From Paraburkholderia elongata (GTDB lineage Bacteria; Pseudomonadota; Gammaproteobacteria; Burkholderiales; Burkholderiaceae): a DNA stretch of 64,000 nucleotides. Shown here one piece after another: positions 49,402 to 56,696 of the stretch; position 1 is the first letter of the stretch; each line of letters begins with the position of its first letter. The stretch is taken from the NCBI RefSeq assembly GCF_013177735.1, contig NZ_WOEZ01000210.1, positions 1-64,000 of the forward strand, given 5' to 3'. The notes beneath the pieces were generated by a model. That model did no database searches. It had not been told where the DNA came from and saw only the letters and a list, made by a program, of their open reading frames with translations. A program made the position numbers and the translations under genes.

Positions 49402-51644
49402 CTGACGTAGCAACCGTCACGCTCCGCGTCACGGGAGTGCGCTCCCAGAACCCCCGAGGATTCGGCGGCGCCATCTTCACTGGCACCCCTATCGACGAGA
49501 CGGGTGCCGTGTTGAACGCGAGCGCCTACGTGGTCGTGAAAGCCACTCGTGCCGCGCTCGGCGCCACCTGCGTCGAACGAGGTCAGTGGTGGCGCGTGAC
49601 GGGGCCACTGGCCCAGCGACGCTCGGTTGTTGATGGCTTCGTGTTGATCGAACAGCAGGTCGAGGCGGAGGTCGCTCACCTCGCCCGACCCTCCGGCGAA
49701 CACATCGTCAGCTTCATTGCAGATAACCCCGCGTTCGAAGGTTTCGGCTCGGTCAAGGCTCGTCGCCTATGGGAGCGGTTCGGGGAGCGACTATACTGCC
49801 TTCTTGACGCAGGAGATCCCGCCGCGTTCGATGCTGTGCTGACGGACGATGCGGCACGGCGCATGATCGAAGCATGGGCTAGGCACGGCGAGTCCCGGAC
49901 CCTCCAGTGGTTGCAAGCGCAGGGCTTCGACGTGGGCATTGGCCGCAAAGTGCTGGCGTTCTTCGGCGGTGAGGCGCAAGCTCGCCTTGAGGAGGACCCT
50001 TACCGCCTTCTCTCCTTTACTGGCAGGTGGAAGGATGTCGACCGGGTAGCTAGAGAGCAATTCGATGTTGGTGCAGATGACCAGCGACGTTTGCGCGGCG
50101 CAGTCGAAGAAGCGTGCTACCGCATGTTCGCCAACGGACACACGGTCATGCTCACGGCGGACCTTATGGACCACGTGGTCGCTCTCCTCGGGCGGCCGCC
50201 CGCAGGCGTGCGCTGGCGAGACCTGCTGGCCGCCGCAGTGTCCGAAGGGTTGAGCAACGGTAGCATTGTGCAGACGGGTCACGGCCTGCAACCGCTCGGT
50301 GCCCTGGTCATGGAGCGTCAGGTGGCCATCGCCATTCAAGCGCGCCTGACGAGCGAAGACCAGCAATTGCTCACGCCGCTGGATATCGACCGCGTCATTG
50401 CCAGGGTCCATGCGCAAGACGGTATCGAGCTGAATCCAGAACAGCAAAGCTCTATCCGCCTGGCAGCCACGCACGCCTTTGTCTGCATCACCGGCGGTGC
50501 CGGCGTTGGGAAGACCACGGTGCTGAAGGCGCTCTATCGGCTCTTCGACGAGGCAGGCGTGAGGGTCTATCAGGTTGCCCTCGCTGGGCGGGCAGCCCGG
50601 AGGATGAAGGAGGCGACCGGTCGTTCCGCCGTAACCATCGCCAGCTTCCTCAAGGCCATAGACGACGCGATGTTCGACGGGCCGACGGTGCTCGTTATCG
50701 ACGAAGCGAGCATGGTCGACATTATCTCCATGAGTCGCCTCTGCGAGGCGTTGCCGGTTCACGTGCGTCTCGTGCTCGTTGGCGACCACCACCAATTGAT
50801 GCCCGTTGGGCCTGGCCTGGTTCTGCACTGCGTCAGGCAGGTTGAGGGCGTTCCTGTGGCGGAACTTAAGACCGGAAAGCGCTTCGGCGACGAGATCGCA
50901 GCCGTGGCGTCGGCGGTTCGTGCCGGCCACTGGCCCGCCGTAGCGGCTAACGCGACCGCCCCCGTGGCCTTCATTCCGTGCGAGCAGCACCTCATAGCTG
51001 AGTTGGTCGTTGATCTGTACGCCTTGGATACGGACGCCACTCAGGTGCTGAGCCCCTTGCGCAATGGACCCGCGGGCACCAAGAGTCTCAATCGACTGTG
51101 TCAGGAGCGATTCACCAACGGCCAACCGGCGGTCATGTGCTGGAATGATGAAGTTGAGGTGCCCGAGCGTTGTGGCTTCAATCTTGGTGATGTCGTGCTG
51201 TGCACGCGGAACCTCTGGGACGAGGGACTGCAAAATGGGTCGCTGGGTAGAGTCGTCGAAGTCGAGCCGCTAACTGAGAACTCGGCCGGCGATCCGGAGC
51301 AAGTGCTGGCTTGGGTTGAGTGGGACGACGGCGTCGGTCGTGCACTGACGCGGGACATGCTCGACGACATTGAATTGGGTTACGCCGTGACCGTTCACAA
51401 GGCTCAAGGCTCGCAGTGGTCCCGCGTCATCATCCCGGTGACCGACTCGAAGCTCCTGGACCGAACGTTGTTGTATACGGCCATCACACGTGCGCAGGTA
51501 CAGGTTATCTTGGTCGGGGATGTCGACGCTGCACGGCACGCTGTAGTTGCACCTCCAAAGGCGGAGACTCGAAAGGTGGCGCTGGACTTCGCCCTGAAGC
51601 GCTGCTTAAAATTAGCCGCTGCTGAGGCCTTGGAAGCGCTGTGA
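49398..51644 (+). CDS. RecD2-like SF1B DNA helicase of element B
   Basis: A 748-residue helicase with GTG start (GTGA overlap). HhH region (FEGFGSVKARRLWERFG at about 113-129), LEEDPYRLLSF, Walker A GGAGVGKTT at 366-374 (same numbering as element A), Walker B VLVIDEASMVD, motif III VGDHHQLMPVGPG and motif VI YTAITRAQVQVILVGD. More than half of residues match the element A helicase by eye. The extra C-terminal tail of the element A protein, which carries the attachment repeat, is absent here. Confidence 0.9.
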   Translation: MTDVATVTLRVTGVRSQNPRGFGGAIFTGTPIDETGAVLNASAYVVVKATRAALGATCVERGQWWRVTGPLAQRRSVVDGFVLIEQQVEAEVAHLARPSGEHIVSFIADNPAFEGFGSVKARRLWERFGERLYCLLDAGDPAAFDAVLTDDAARRMIEAWARHGESRTLQWLQAQGFDVGIGRKVLAFFGGEAQARLEEDPYRLLSFTGRWKDVDRVAREQFDVGADDQRRLRGAVEEACYRMFANGHTVMLTADLMDHVVALLGRPPAGVRWRDLLAAAVSEGLSNGSIVQTGHGLQPLGALVMERQVAIAIQARLTSEDQQLLTPLDIDRVIARVHAQDGIELNPEQQSSIRLAATHAFVCITGGAGVGKTTVLKALYRLFDEAGVRVYQVALAGRAARRMKEATGRSAVTIASFLKAIDDAMFDGPTVLVIDEASMVDIISMSRLCEALPVHVRLVLVGDHHQLMPVGPGLVLHCVRQVEGVPVAELKTGKRFGDEIAAVASAVRAGHWPAVAANATAPVAFIPCEQHLIAELVVDLYALDTDATQVLSPLRNGPAGTKSLNRLCQERFTNGQPAVMCWNDEVEVPERCGFNLGDVVLCTRNLWDEGLQNGSLGRVVEVEPLTENSAGDPEQVLAWVEWDDGVGRALTRDMLDDIELGYAVTVHKAQGSQWSRVIIPVTDSKLLDRTLLYTAITRAQVQVILVGDVDAARHAVVAPPKAETRKVALDFALKRCLKLAAAEALEAL

Positions 51645-51749
51645 TGGCTACCCACAGAACGGTGTCGCAAGTGTGTGTTTGCTCTGGGTAGCGCGGCTTT
51701 AGTGTCGGTAACCCACATCTTGTCGATCCCAGCACCGCTCAACGCCTTG

Positions 51750-51805
51750 CACTCACTCACATGGTAGGTGGTACCAACACTTTTTAGTCGGGATAACCGT
51801 TTTAA
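51750..51805 (+). repeat. Right-terminus motif of element B
   Basis: CACTCACTCACAT (51750-51762), TTTTTA (51781-51786), six bases, ATAACC (51793-51798), one base, TTTTAA (51800-51805). Matches 43560-43613 at the end of element A. Confidence 0.85.
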
Positions 51806-51834
51806 GGTCTTGTAACCGCAGAATGTAAACATCA

Positions 51835-51860
51835 GCCCCGCCTTTGTGGGGGGGGGTTCT
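51835..51860 (+). terminator. Terminator-like hairpin at junction 3
   Basis: GCCCCGCC, short loop, run of nine G, then TTCTTTAT. Weaker T-run than the other two, but in the same position relative to the element end, and preceded by AGAATGTAA much as the ssb terminator is preceded by AGAAATGTAA. Confidence 0.6.
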
Positions 51861-51971
51861 TTATATGTCTACGGTGTACGGCCTTCCCGGACCCGCAACA
51901 TGTGCCGGATGCGCCCCGCCAGCAGGATTCGGGCGCGGAGAAAACCTAACTTGCGACCATGCCGTCGCAAG

Positions 51972-53444
51972 TCAGATGGAGGTTTCCCCGTCCAGTTCAG
52001 TATCCGTGTCGTCTACCGTGGCGCCTGTTGCAACGCGCATTCCATATGTCTTCATCATCCGGTACAGCGTGACGCGCGAGATGCCGAGGGCCGTCGCCGT
52101 TTCTCCCAGCCGGTAGTCGTGGCGTAGCAAAGCTGTTTCGATTGCCCTGCGCTCGGCTTGTTCTCGAATACGGTCGAGCGTCGCCGTTTCTCCTACCCTC
52201 TGCGATTCGAGATCGAGATCACGGGGTGTCAGCAGCCTGCCTTCGGCCATGACTAGCGCATGGCGCACGCGATTGATCAACTCGCGCACATTCCCCGGCC
52301 AGTGGTAGTTGTGCATGGCGTCGATGGCCGATGGCGTGAAGCCGTGAATCTTGTGGGTGCTGTCGGTCTTGTATTTCTGCAGGACGTAGTGCGCGAGGAC
52401 TTCGATGTCCTTGCCGCGTGCGCTCAGCGGCGGTTCGTCGACGCGCAGCACGCACAGGCGATGGAACAGGTCGGCGCGAAAGCGTCCAGCGCATATCGCG
52501 GCTTCGAGGTCGACGTGGGTCGCTGAAATGATGCGTATGTCGACGGGAATCGATTCGTTGCCACCGAGCCGTTCAATTTTGCCTTCCTGCAGAAAGCGCA
52601 ACAGGCCCGCCTGGGCCTCGGGCGGCATGTCGCCAATTTCATCGAGAAACAGGGTGCCCCCGTTCGCCGATTCGATGCGGCCAATCCTGCGCGCGTCCGC
52701 GCCTGTGAACGCGCCACGTTCGTAGCCGAACAGTTCAGACTGCATAAGATGATGCGGAATCGCGCCGCAATTGATCGCAACGAAAGGCGCTTTGCGGCGC
52801 GGCGAGCACCTGTGAATCGCGAGGGCGGTGAGCTCTTTGCCCGTACCTGATTGGCCGGAGATGAACACGCTCGCGTTCGTATTGGCGACCTTGCGGATGG
52901 TGCTGAAAAGCTGCTGCATGGCTTCGCAGCTGCCCACCATCGCGCTGTCATCCGTGAGCGGGATATCGGCGGCCGTATCGACGTAATCCAATGCCGCCAT
53001 GCCTCGCGCGTGCCCGAGCGTATGCGAAATCCACCCGGGCGGTAGCGGCAGCGTGATGTAGTCGAAACAATAATTGCGAATCAGTTCGCGCACCGCCTTG
53101 CTTGCCGATTGGCTTTCGGCAGCGATTGCCACCCAGCCGATCGCGGTCTGGCTCAGACATGCCTTGAGGGTAGGAAAGTCGCGCGGCGTGAAACCGTCGA
53201 AATCGATGAGACCTGCGGCGACGCCTGATTTCTTCGTCGCAGCCTCGGCGCCGGCGGCGGTTTTCGCCACGACGACTTCCCAGCCGGCCGAGCGTATCTC
53301 CGCGAGGAGCGCGTTGTTATGTGCGCGAGCAACGCAGATCACACGGCGCTGGGTGTCCGGCTGGAGCCAGGGTTGGGGCGTGGACTGCGTTGAGCCGGCC
53401 GTCACGCACGAGCTCGTTCGGACATGGTCAGGTGATTTTTGCAC
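51972..53444 (-). CDS. Sigma-54-dependent Fis-family regulator (VpsR-like)
   Basis: A 490-residue enhancer-binding protein. The N-terminal 150 residues resemble the VpsR-type pseudo-receiver domain. The AAA+ domain has Walker A GQSGTGKE at 197-204, the sigma-54 contact loop GAFTGA at 244-249, Walker B GGTLFLDEIGD, and the arginine-finger region. A Fis-type HTH (LGETATALGISRVTLYRMM) lies near 446-464. The intact GAFTGA loop supports true sigma-54 activation, with RpoN at 16752. GTG start with GGGGGAA upstream. It faces away from the Flp/Tad genes and is a candidate regulator of them. Confidence 0.92.
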   Translation of the reverse strand: MQKSPDHVRTSSCVTAGSTQSTPQPWLQPDTQRRVICVARAHNNALLAEIRSAGWEVVVAKTAAGAEAATKKSGVAAGLIDFDGFTPRDFPTLKACLSQTAIGWVAIAAESQSASKAVRELIRNYCFDYITLPLPPGWISHTLGHARGMAALDYVDTAADIPLTDDSAMVGSCEAMQQLFSTIRKVANTNASVFISGQSGTGKELTALAIHRCSPRRKAPFVAINCGAIPHHLMQSELFGYERGAFTGADARRIGRIESANGGTLFLDEIGDMPPEAQAGLLRFLQEGKIERLGGNESIPVDIRIISATHVDLEAAICAGRFRADLFHRLCVLRVDEPPLSARGKDIEVLAHYVLQKYKTDSTHKIHGFTPSAIDAMHNYHWPGNVRELINRVRHALVMAEGRLLTPRDLDLESQRVGETATLDRIREQAERRAIETALLRHDYRLGETATALGISRVTLYRMMKTYGMRVATGATVDDTDTELDGETSI

Positions 53445-53825
53445 GATATTCCCCCGTTCCTTCTTGCTTATTTCATTGCCCGCCTGAAAATCGGCTGCGC
53501 AACGACGTCCGGCACTTCGATGCTACTCGCTGCGGACGCAGCAAAAAAGAATCTTGATGCTGCCGCTACAACGAGGTACGCAAAGCTTCTATACAGGGAT
53601 AACGTCCCGACTCGCCGGCGGATAAATGCGCGTTTATACCTAGTAAATAAGATTCGAAACGCATGGCCGATGACCGACGCACGCAATGCCGTCTCGTGTT
53701 TCCTTGGCAGTCCAATCCGTTCGACCACCTGCTAGCTACCGCTCATAGCAGGGAGGAGAATCCTTTAGATGTAGATAAACGCTTGCCCCGGCGGGACGGT
53801 GAGAAGGGCGGGAAAGATGCAGAGA

Positions 53826-53978
53826 GCGCATTTCGAGCAGCATCAGTTGGAGTTCGCTGGCGACCACCGGGCTGCGCAGTTCGATTTCTCCCGCCACTTT
53901 CATCAACGCTGCGTCGAGGCTGAGACCCGCTTCGACACAGACTGTTAGCAGGTCGAGCGCGTCGGGAAAATCTTGGCG
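53826..53978 (-). pseudogene. Fragment of tadC (Flp pilus type II secretion F protein)
   Basis: The minus-strand frame reads RQDFPDALDLLTVCVEAGL, then SLDAALMKVAGEIELRSP, then VVASELQLMLLEMR: about 51 residues that match the start of the TadC F-domain. A TGA stop precedes it and the frame leaves the family pattern after EMR. There is no flanking F-domain helix, so it is a broken remnant. It faces opposite to the intact Tad locus, suggesting an old rearrangement or a lost second copy. Confidence 0.82.
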
Positions 53979-54995
53979 GTTTCAAATACCAAGTGCAACA
54001 GCCGGGGTAAAAACATTGGTCTGGTTTCATCTCTATAGATACCTGTTAGGGAGTCCGCGATGCCATCGGCTGCTGACCGGCCAGAATATTGCCTCAATCA
54101 ATCCTGACGGGATGGCAGCGGCCACGAACAGACCGAGCACGTTTCGGGGAAAAATTGTCAGGTGTTCCCGATTTAGCCAATGCGTGTTGCCGCCCAGGAA
54201 GTATTCCCCGTATTTGGTCGTTTCTATATTTGATTGCGCCAGCGACTGCGTTTTCCGGGAGTCTAAAGAAAGTGCGTCACGCCGTTTGTCGGGAAACGAA
54301 CAAACACCGCGTCTTTTGCGCCCAGCCGGTTTATTGTCATTCTTCGCAGGGACGCGACAGCCCGATCAGGGGCGACTTGGGGTATCGACCTTAAACAGAA
54401 ACAGTCATTCATCGAGGGCTGTACGCGCTCAGACAGAAAAACCCACGTCGGTTGCAGTTTCCGTCGACCAAAACGGTCGAAGCTACGGCCCCTGTGCACT
54501 CAGACGCTGCTGTTGCATTCGAACTTGAGCGAGCGGCAACACGACACGCGAGGAGCCATTCACCACACCTGAAAATTTCAGGCGTCGTGAGAACCAAAGA
54601 TGTACCTGACGTATCAGCGTTGTAACAAGTTGTGTCAGTTTCCTTTGGTAGCCGGATCAGTGCCGGCACTGCGCGTCGTCCGTGTTTCTCCTTACCAAAA
54701 TAGTTCGGCTCTGTGTTCGAGCGAACATTCAGCGGATGAGCAAACGATTATTCGGCGGGCCGTCGCCGTATCGCAGACCCCGGACTCCTTACCTTTTCTG
54801 GCGGCCAGTTAGCCCGTTTTTCTTCGGAAAAACAAGCGGTTAGGGTGGCAGGGCGGGCAGGGTCCATTCGCACAGACCTAGCGCTGATCGCTACAACACA
54901 TACCCCCGGTCCCAGCCATCTTTCGTAAGTGGCGGTGAAGCATCTTTTGCGGCTATTTGGGCCGATTTCGCCAAAGGCTCACCAAAACTGAGACA

Positions 54996-55025
54996 TTCCG
55001 GACGGCGCAGCGCGTCCGGGTCTTT
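54996..55025 (+). terminator. Orphan Rho-independent terminator
   Basis: Stem CCGGACG (54998-55004) with CGTCCGG (55013-55019) followed by GTCTTTT. No coding gene precedes it, so it may end a small RNA or be a remnant. Confidence 0.65.
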
Positions 55026-55067
55026 TGCTTGTGTGAAACATCCAATGCCATCAAGCCTTTCGACGGG

Positions 55068-55084
55068 CTGGCATTCTTTTCGCT
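55068..55084 (+). promoter_or_regulatory. Candidate sigma-54 (-24/-12) promoter upstream of flp
   Basis: CTGGCATTCTTTTCGCT keeps GG (55070-55071) and GC (55082-55083) at the required 10-bp gap; the -12 TTGC is TCGC. It is about 375 bp before the first flp gene and close to a sigma-54 activator gene. One imperfect match in 2 kb can arise by chance. Confidence 0.35.
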
Positions 55085-55455
55085 AATTGTCTCGCAACGG
55101 TGGCGCGCTGCTTGAGCAGTACAGGGCGCCGCGGTTTCAGGCGCCGTAGAACTGCTGACGGGGGTATCAATTCCGCGGCGCCGGAAAGCTTCGGCACATA
55201 ACCAACCTTCAAGGACGGTAGTGCCGACGGCGGGGAACAGCGATCACTGGCGTCGACGGTTATCGAAGTTTCCGCAGTGATGGCGTTGGGGAGAGGGAAC
55301 GGCTGGAGCACACGATACAGAAACGATGCGCTCCAGTACCGAACCGGTGAGCCAGGCCAATTCTGGCTGCGCGGTCAGCAGCCTTTCATGATTGCTCGGT
55401 CCCGCAGCGGGCATGTTTTGGGGTACTAAAAATCTCTTGTTCAAGGAGCTTCAAA

Positions 55456-55650
55456 ATGCAAAAGACTCTCGACCTGATCCGTGACTTCGCGCGCGAAGAG
55501 GATGGTGTGACGGCAATTGAATATGGACTGCTGGCTGCGTTGGTGGCGGTCGCCATTATTACCGGAGCTGGACTTCTCGGCACGAACCTCAACCTCCTGT
55601 TCGACAATCTCGGCACCAGAATGGGTACCGCTGCCGGCACAGCGGCATAA
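55456..55650 (+). CDS. flp: Flp-type major pilin 1
   Basis: A 64-residue Flp pilin. A short charged leader MQKTLDLIRDFAREEDG is cut before VTAIEYGLLAALVAVAII, the hydrophobic helix that packs in the pilus; the conserved Glu-Tyr pair is present. AAGGAG lies 7 bp before the ATG. Directly followed by a stable hairpin and a second flp gene, as expected for a highly expressed pilin at the head of a Tad locus. Confidence 0.95.
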   Translation: MQKTLDLIRDFAREEDGVTAIEYGLLAALVAVAIITGAGLLGTNLNLLFDNLGTRMGTAAGTAA

Positions 55651-55659
55651 CCGACGGCA

Positions 55660-55695
55660 AAGGAGCTGCCCGGGTCTCCTTCGGAGCAGCTCCTT
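55660..55695 (+). promoter_or_regulatory. Stable hairpin between the two flp genes
   Basis: Perfect 10-bp stem AAGGAGCTGC (55660-55669) with GCAGCTCCTT (55686-55695), 16-nt loop, no T-run. Probably an mRNA 3'-end stabiliser or partial terminator that keeps flp1 levels above downstream genes. Confidence 0.65.
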
Positions 55696-55747
55696 GCGTC
55701 GCACCGGCGAAGTGTGCTTGAGGAAAGATTTTTTTCGGGGGGCTCAG

Positions 55748-55939
55748 ATGCAAAAAACTCTTGACCTGATTCGCAGCGTCTTGCGCGAAGAAGATGGCGT
55801 GACGGCGATCGAGTATGGCCTGCTCGCCGCGCTGGTGGCAGTTGCCATTATCGGGGGCGCCACAGCCCTCGGGACGAATCTCAATGCGTTTTTCAATAAC
55901 ATTGGTACCTGGTTTGGAACTATCGCAGTGCCTCAATAA
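55748..55939 (+). CDS. flp: Flp-type pilin 2
   Basis: A 63-residue paralogue of the preceding pilin: leader MQKTLDLIRSVLREEDG, cut before VTAIEYGLLAALVAVAIIGG, then a variable tail GTNLNAFFNNIGTWFG. The N-terminal 40 residues are almost identical to pilin 1 while the C-terminal tails differ, so the two may be major and minor subunits. A G-run upstream serves as ribosome binding site. Confidence 0.94.
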   Translation: MQKTLDLIRSVLREEDGVTAIEYGLLAALVAVAIIGGATALGTNLNAFFNNIGTWFGTIAVPQ

Positions 55940-56016
55940 TTGGGGAGAGGGCTGGCCATTCTTTCCTTTGGGTCAGCTTCTTGTTTTGCCATGGCGAAAC
56001 GAAAACGGGGAACTCC

Positions 56017-56565
56017 ATGAACGCCTTCGAATTTCCGGTCGGTGTGTGCCTGTTGGGACTGGTGGCGGTGGCCGCAGGCTGGGATTTACACAGCCGTCGC
56101 ATTCCGAACTGGCTTGTGCTGACAGGGCTCGCGTTGGCGCTGGCGACGCAGTGGCATCTGCATGGGGCAGGTGAAGGTAGCGTCCGGTGGGTGCTCGGAA
56201 TGTTCACTGGGGGAGCCCTGTTCTTGCCGCTGTACCTGCTGCGCGCGATGGGCGCGGGCGACGTGAAGCTGATGGCGGCTGTCGGCGCGCTCGTCGGACC
56301 GAACATGGCGCTGGAGATTGTGCTGGTGACATGCGTTCTGGGCGGCGTGTGGGCGATCGGGGCGATCGTACTCAAGCGTGCAGTGAAGGCGACTGGCGCG
56401 AACATGTTGGCGATCCTGTTGGCGGGCACCGCCCGGTTAGGCAACAAGGAGGCGCGAGGCCAAGGCGCTACGTTCGCGTCAGTAGGATCGCTGCCATACG
56501 GCGTCGCGATTGCACTCGGCACGCTGTGTGTGATGTCTCTCCAGGCTAGAGGCGGCACGCTCTGA
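56017..56565 (+). CDS. cpaA: Flp prepilin peptidase TadV/CpaA
   Basis: Inner-membrane aspartyl protease that cuts the leaders of Flp and TadE/F. The 182-residue protein has about six membrane segments and the two catalytic aspartates: one in GWDLHSRRIPN (about residue 22) and one in the GxGD motif MGAGDVKLMAA (about residue 81). GGGGAA sets the start at 56017, 12 codons inside the open frame. Confidence 0.93.
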   Translation: MNAFEFPVGVCLLGLVAVAAGWDLHSRRIPNWLVLTGLALALATQWHLHGAGEGSVRWVLGMFTGGALFLPLYLLRAMGAGDVKLMAAVGALVGPNMALEIVLVTCVLGGVWAIGAIVLKRAVKATGANMLAILLAGTARLGNKEARGQGATFASVGSLPYGVAIALGTLCVMSLQARGGTL

Positions 56566-56696
56566 TGGCTAAGGACGCAAGCGTTCGCCCGTAACGGAAG
56601 CACCGTCGCAGAAGGGGAAAGGAACGACAAGCAAGAAGCAAGAAGCAAGAAGAGAAGCAGGGCTCGTGCGCGGCACGGGATAACCGGGGAAATAAC

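Larger units (their letters stand above)
43677..51829 (+). mobile_element. GInt/GMT-like integrative element B
   Basis: Second six-gene element with the same order and overlaps as element A and no extra cargo. Approximate limits run from the junction 2 terminator to the AATGTAAA at 51822-51829, where post-ssb-like sequence (AGAATGTAA before a GCCCCG hairpin) reappears. Left-end ACATTTTTT at 43686 lies 63 bp before the first ATG, matching 60 bp in element A. Protein divergence shows it is not a recent duplicate of A. Confidence 0.82.
51645..51971. other. Right end of element B and adjoining intergenic DNA
   Basis: No gene is supported. After the helicase stop an imperfect hairpin forms from GCTACCCA (51647-51654) and TGGGTAGC (51685-51692). 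Then come the right-terminus motifs (51750-51805), AATGTAAA (51822-51829), a GC-rich hairpin with nine G (51835-51860) and about 110 bp up to the converging regulator gene. Confidence 0.75.
53445..55455. other. Two-kilobase region without an intact gene
   Basis: Between the regulator and the first flp gene I support no complete CDS. Contents seen: a tadC fragment (53826-53978, minus), an orphan terminator (54996-55025), a possible sigma-54 promoter (55068-55084). Base composition is lower in GC and uneven, as in a decayed or rearranged region. Short open frames here (up to 170 codons) lack recognisable motifs and codon bias. Confidence 0.7.

Noticed and set aside
54016-54528. 170-codon frame in the flp upstream region
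   Set aside because: No ribosome binding site, domain or codon bias; the protein looks random.
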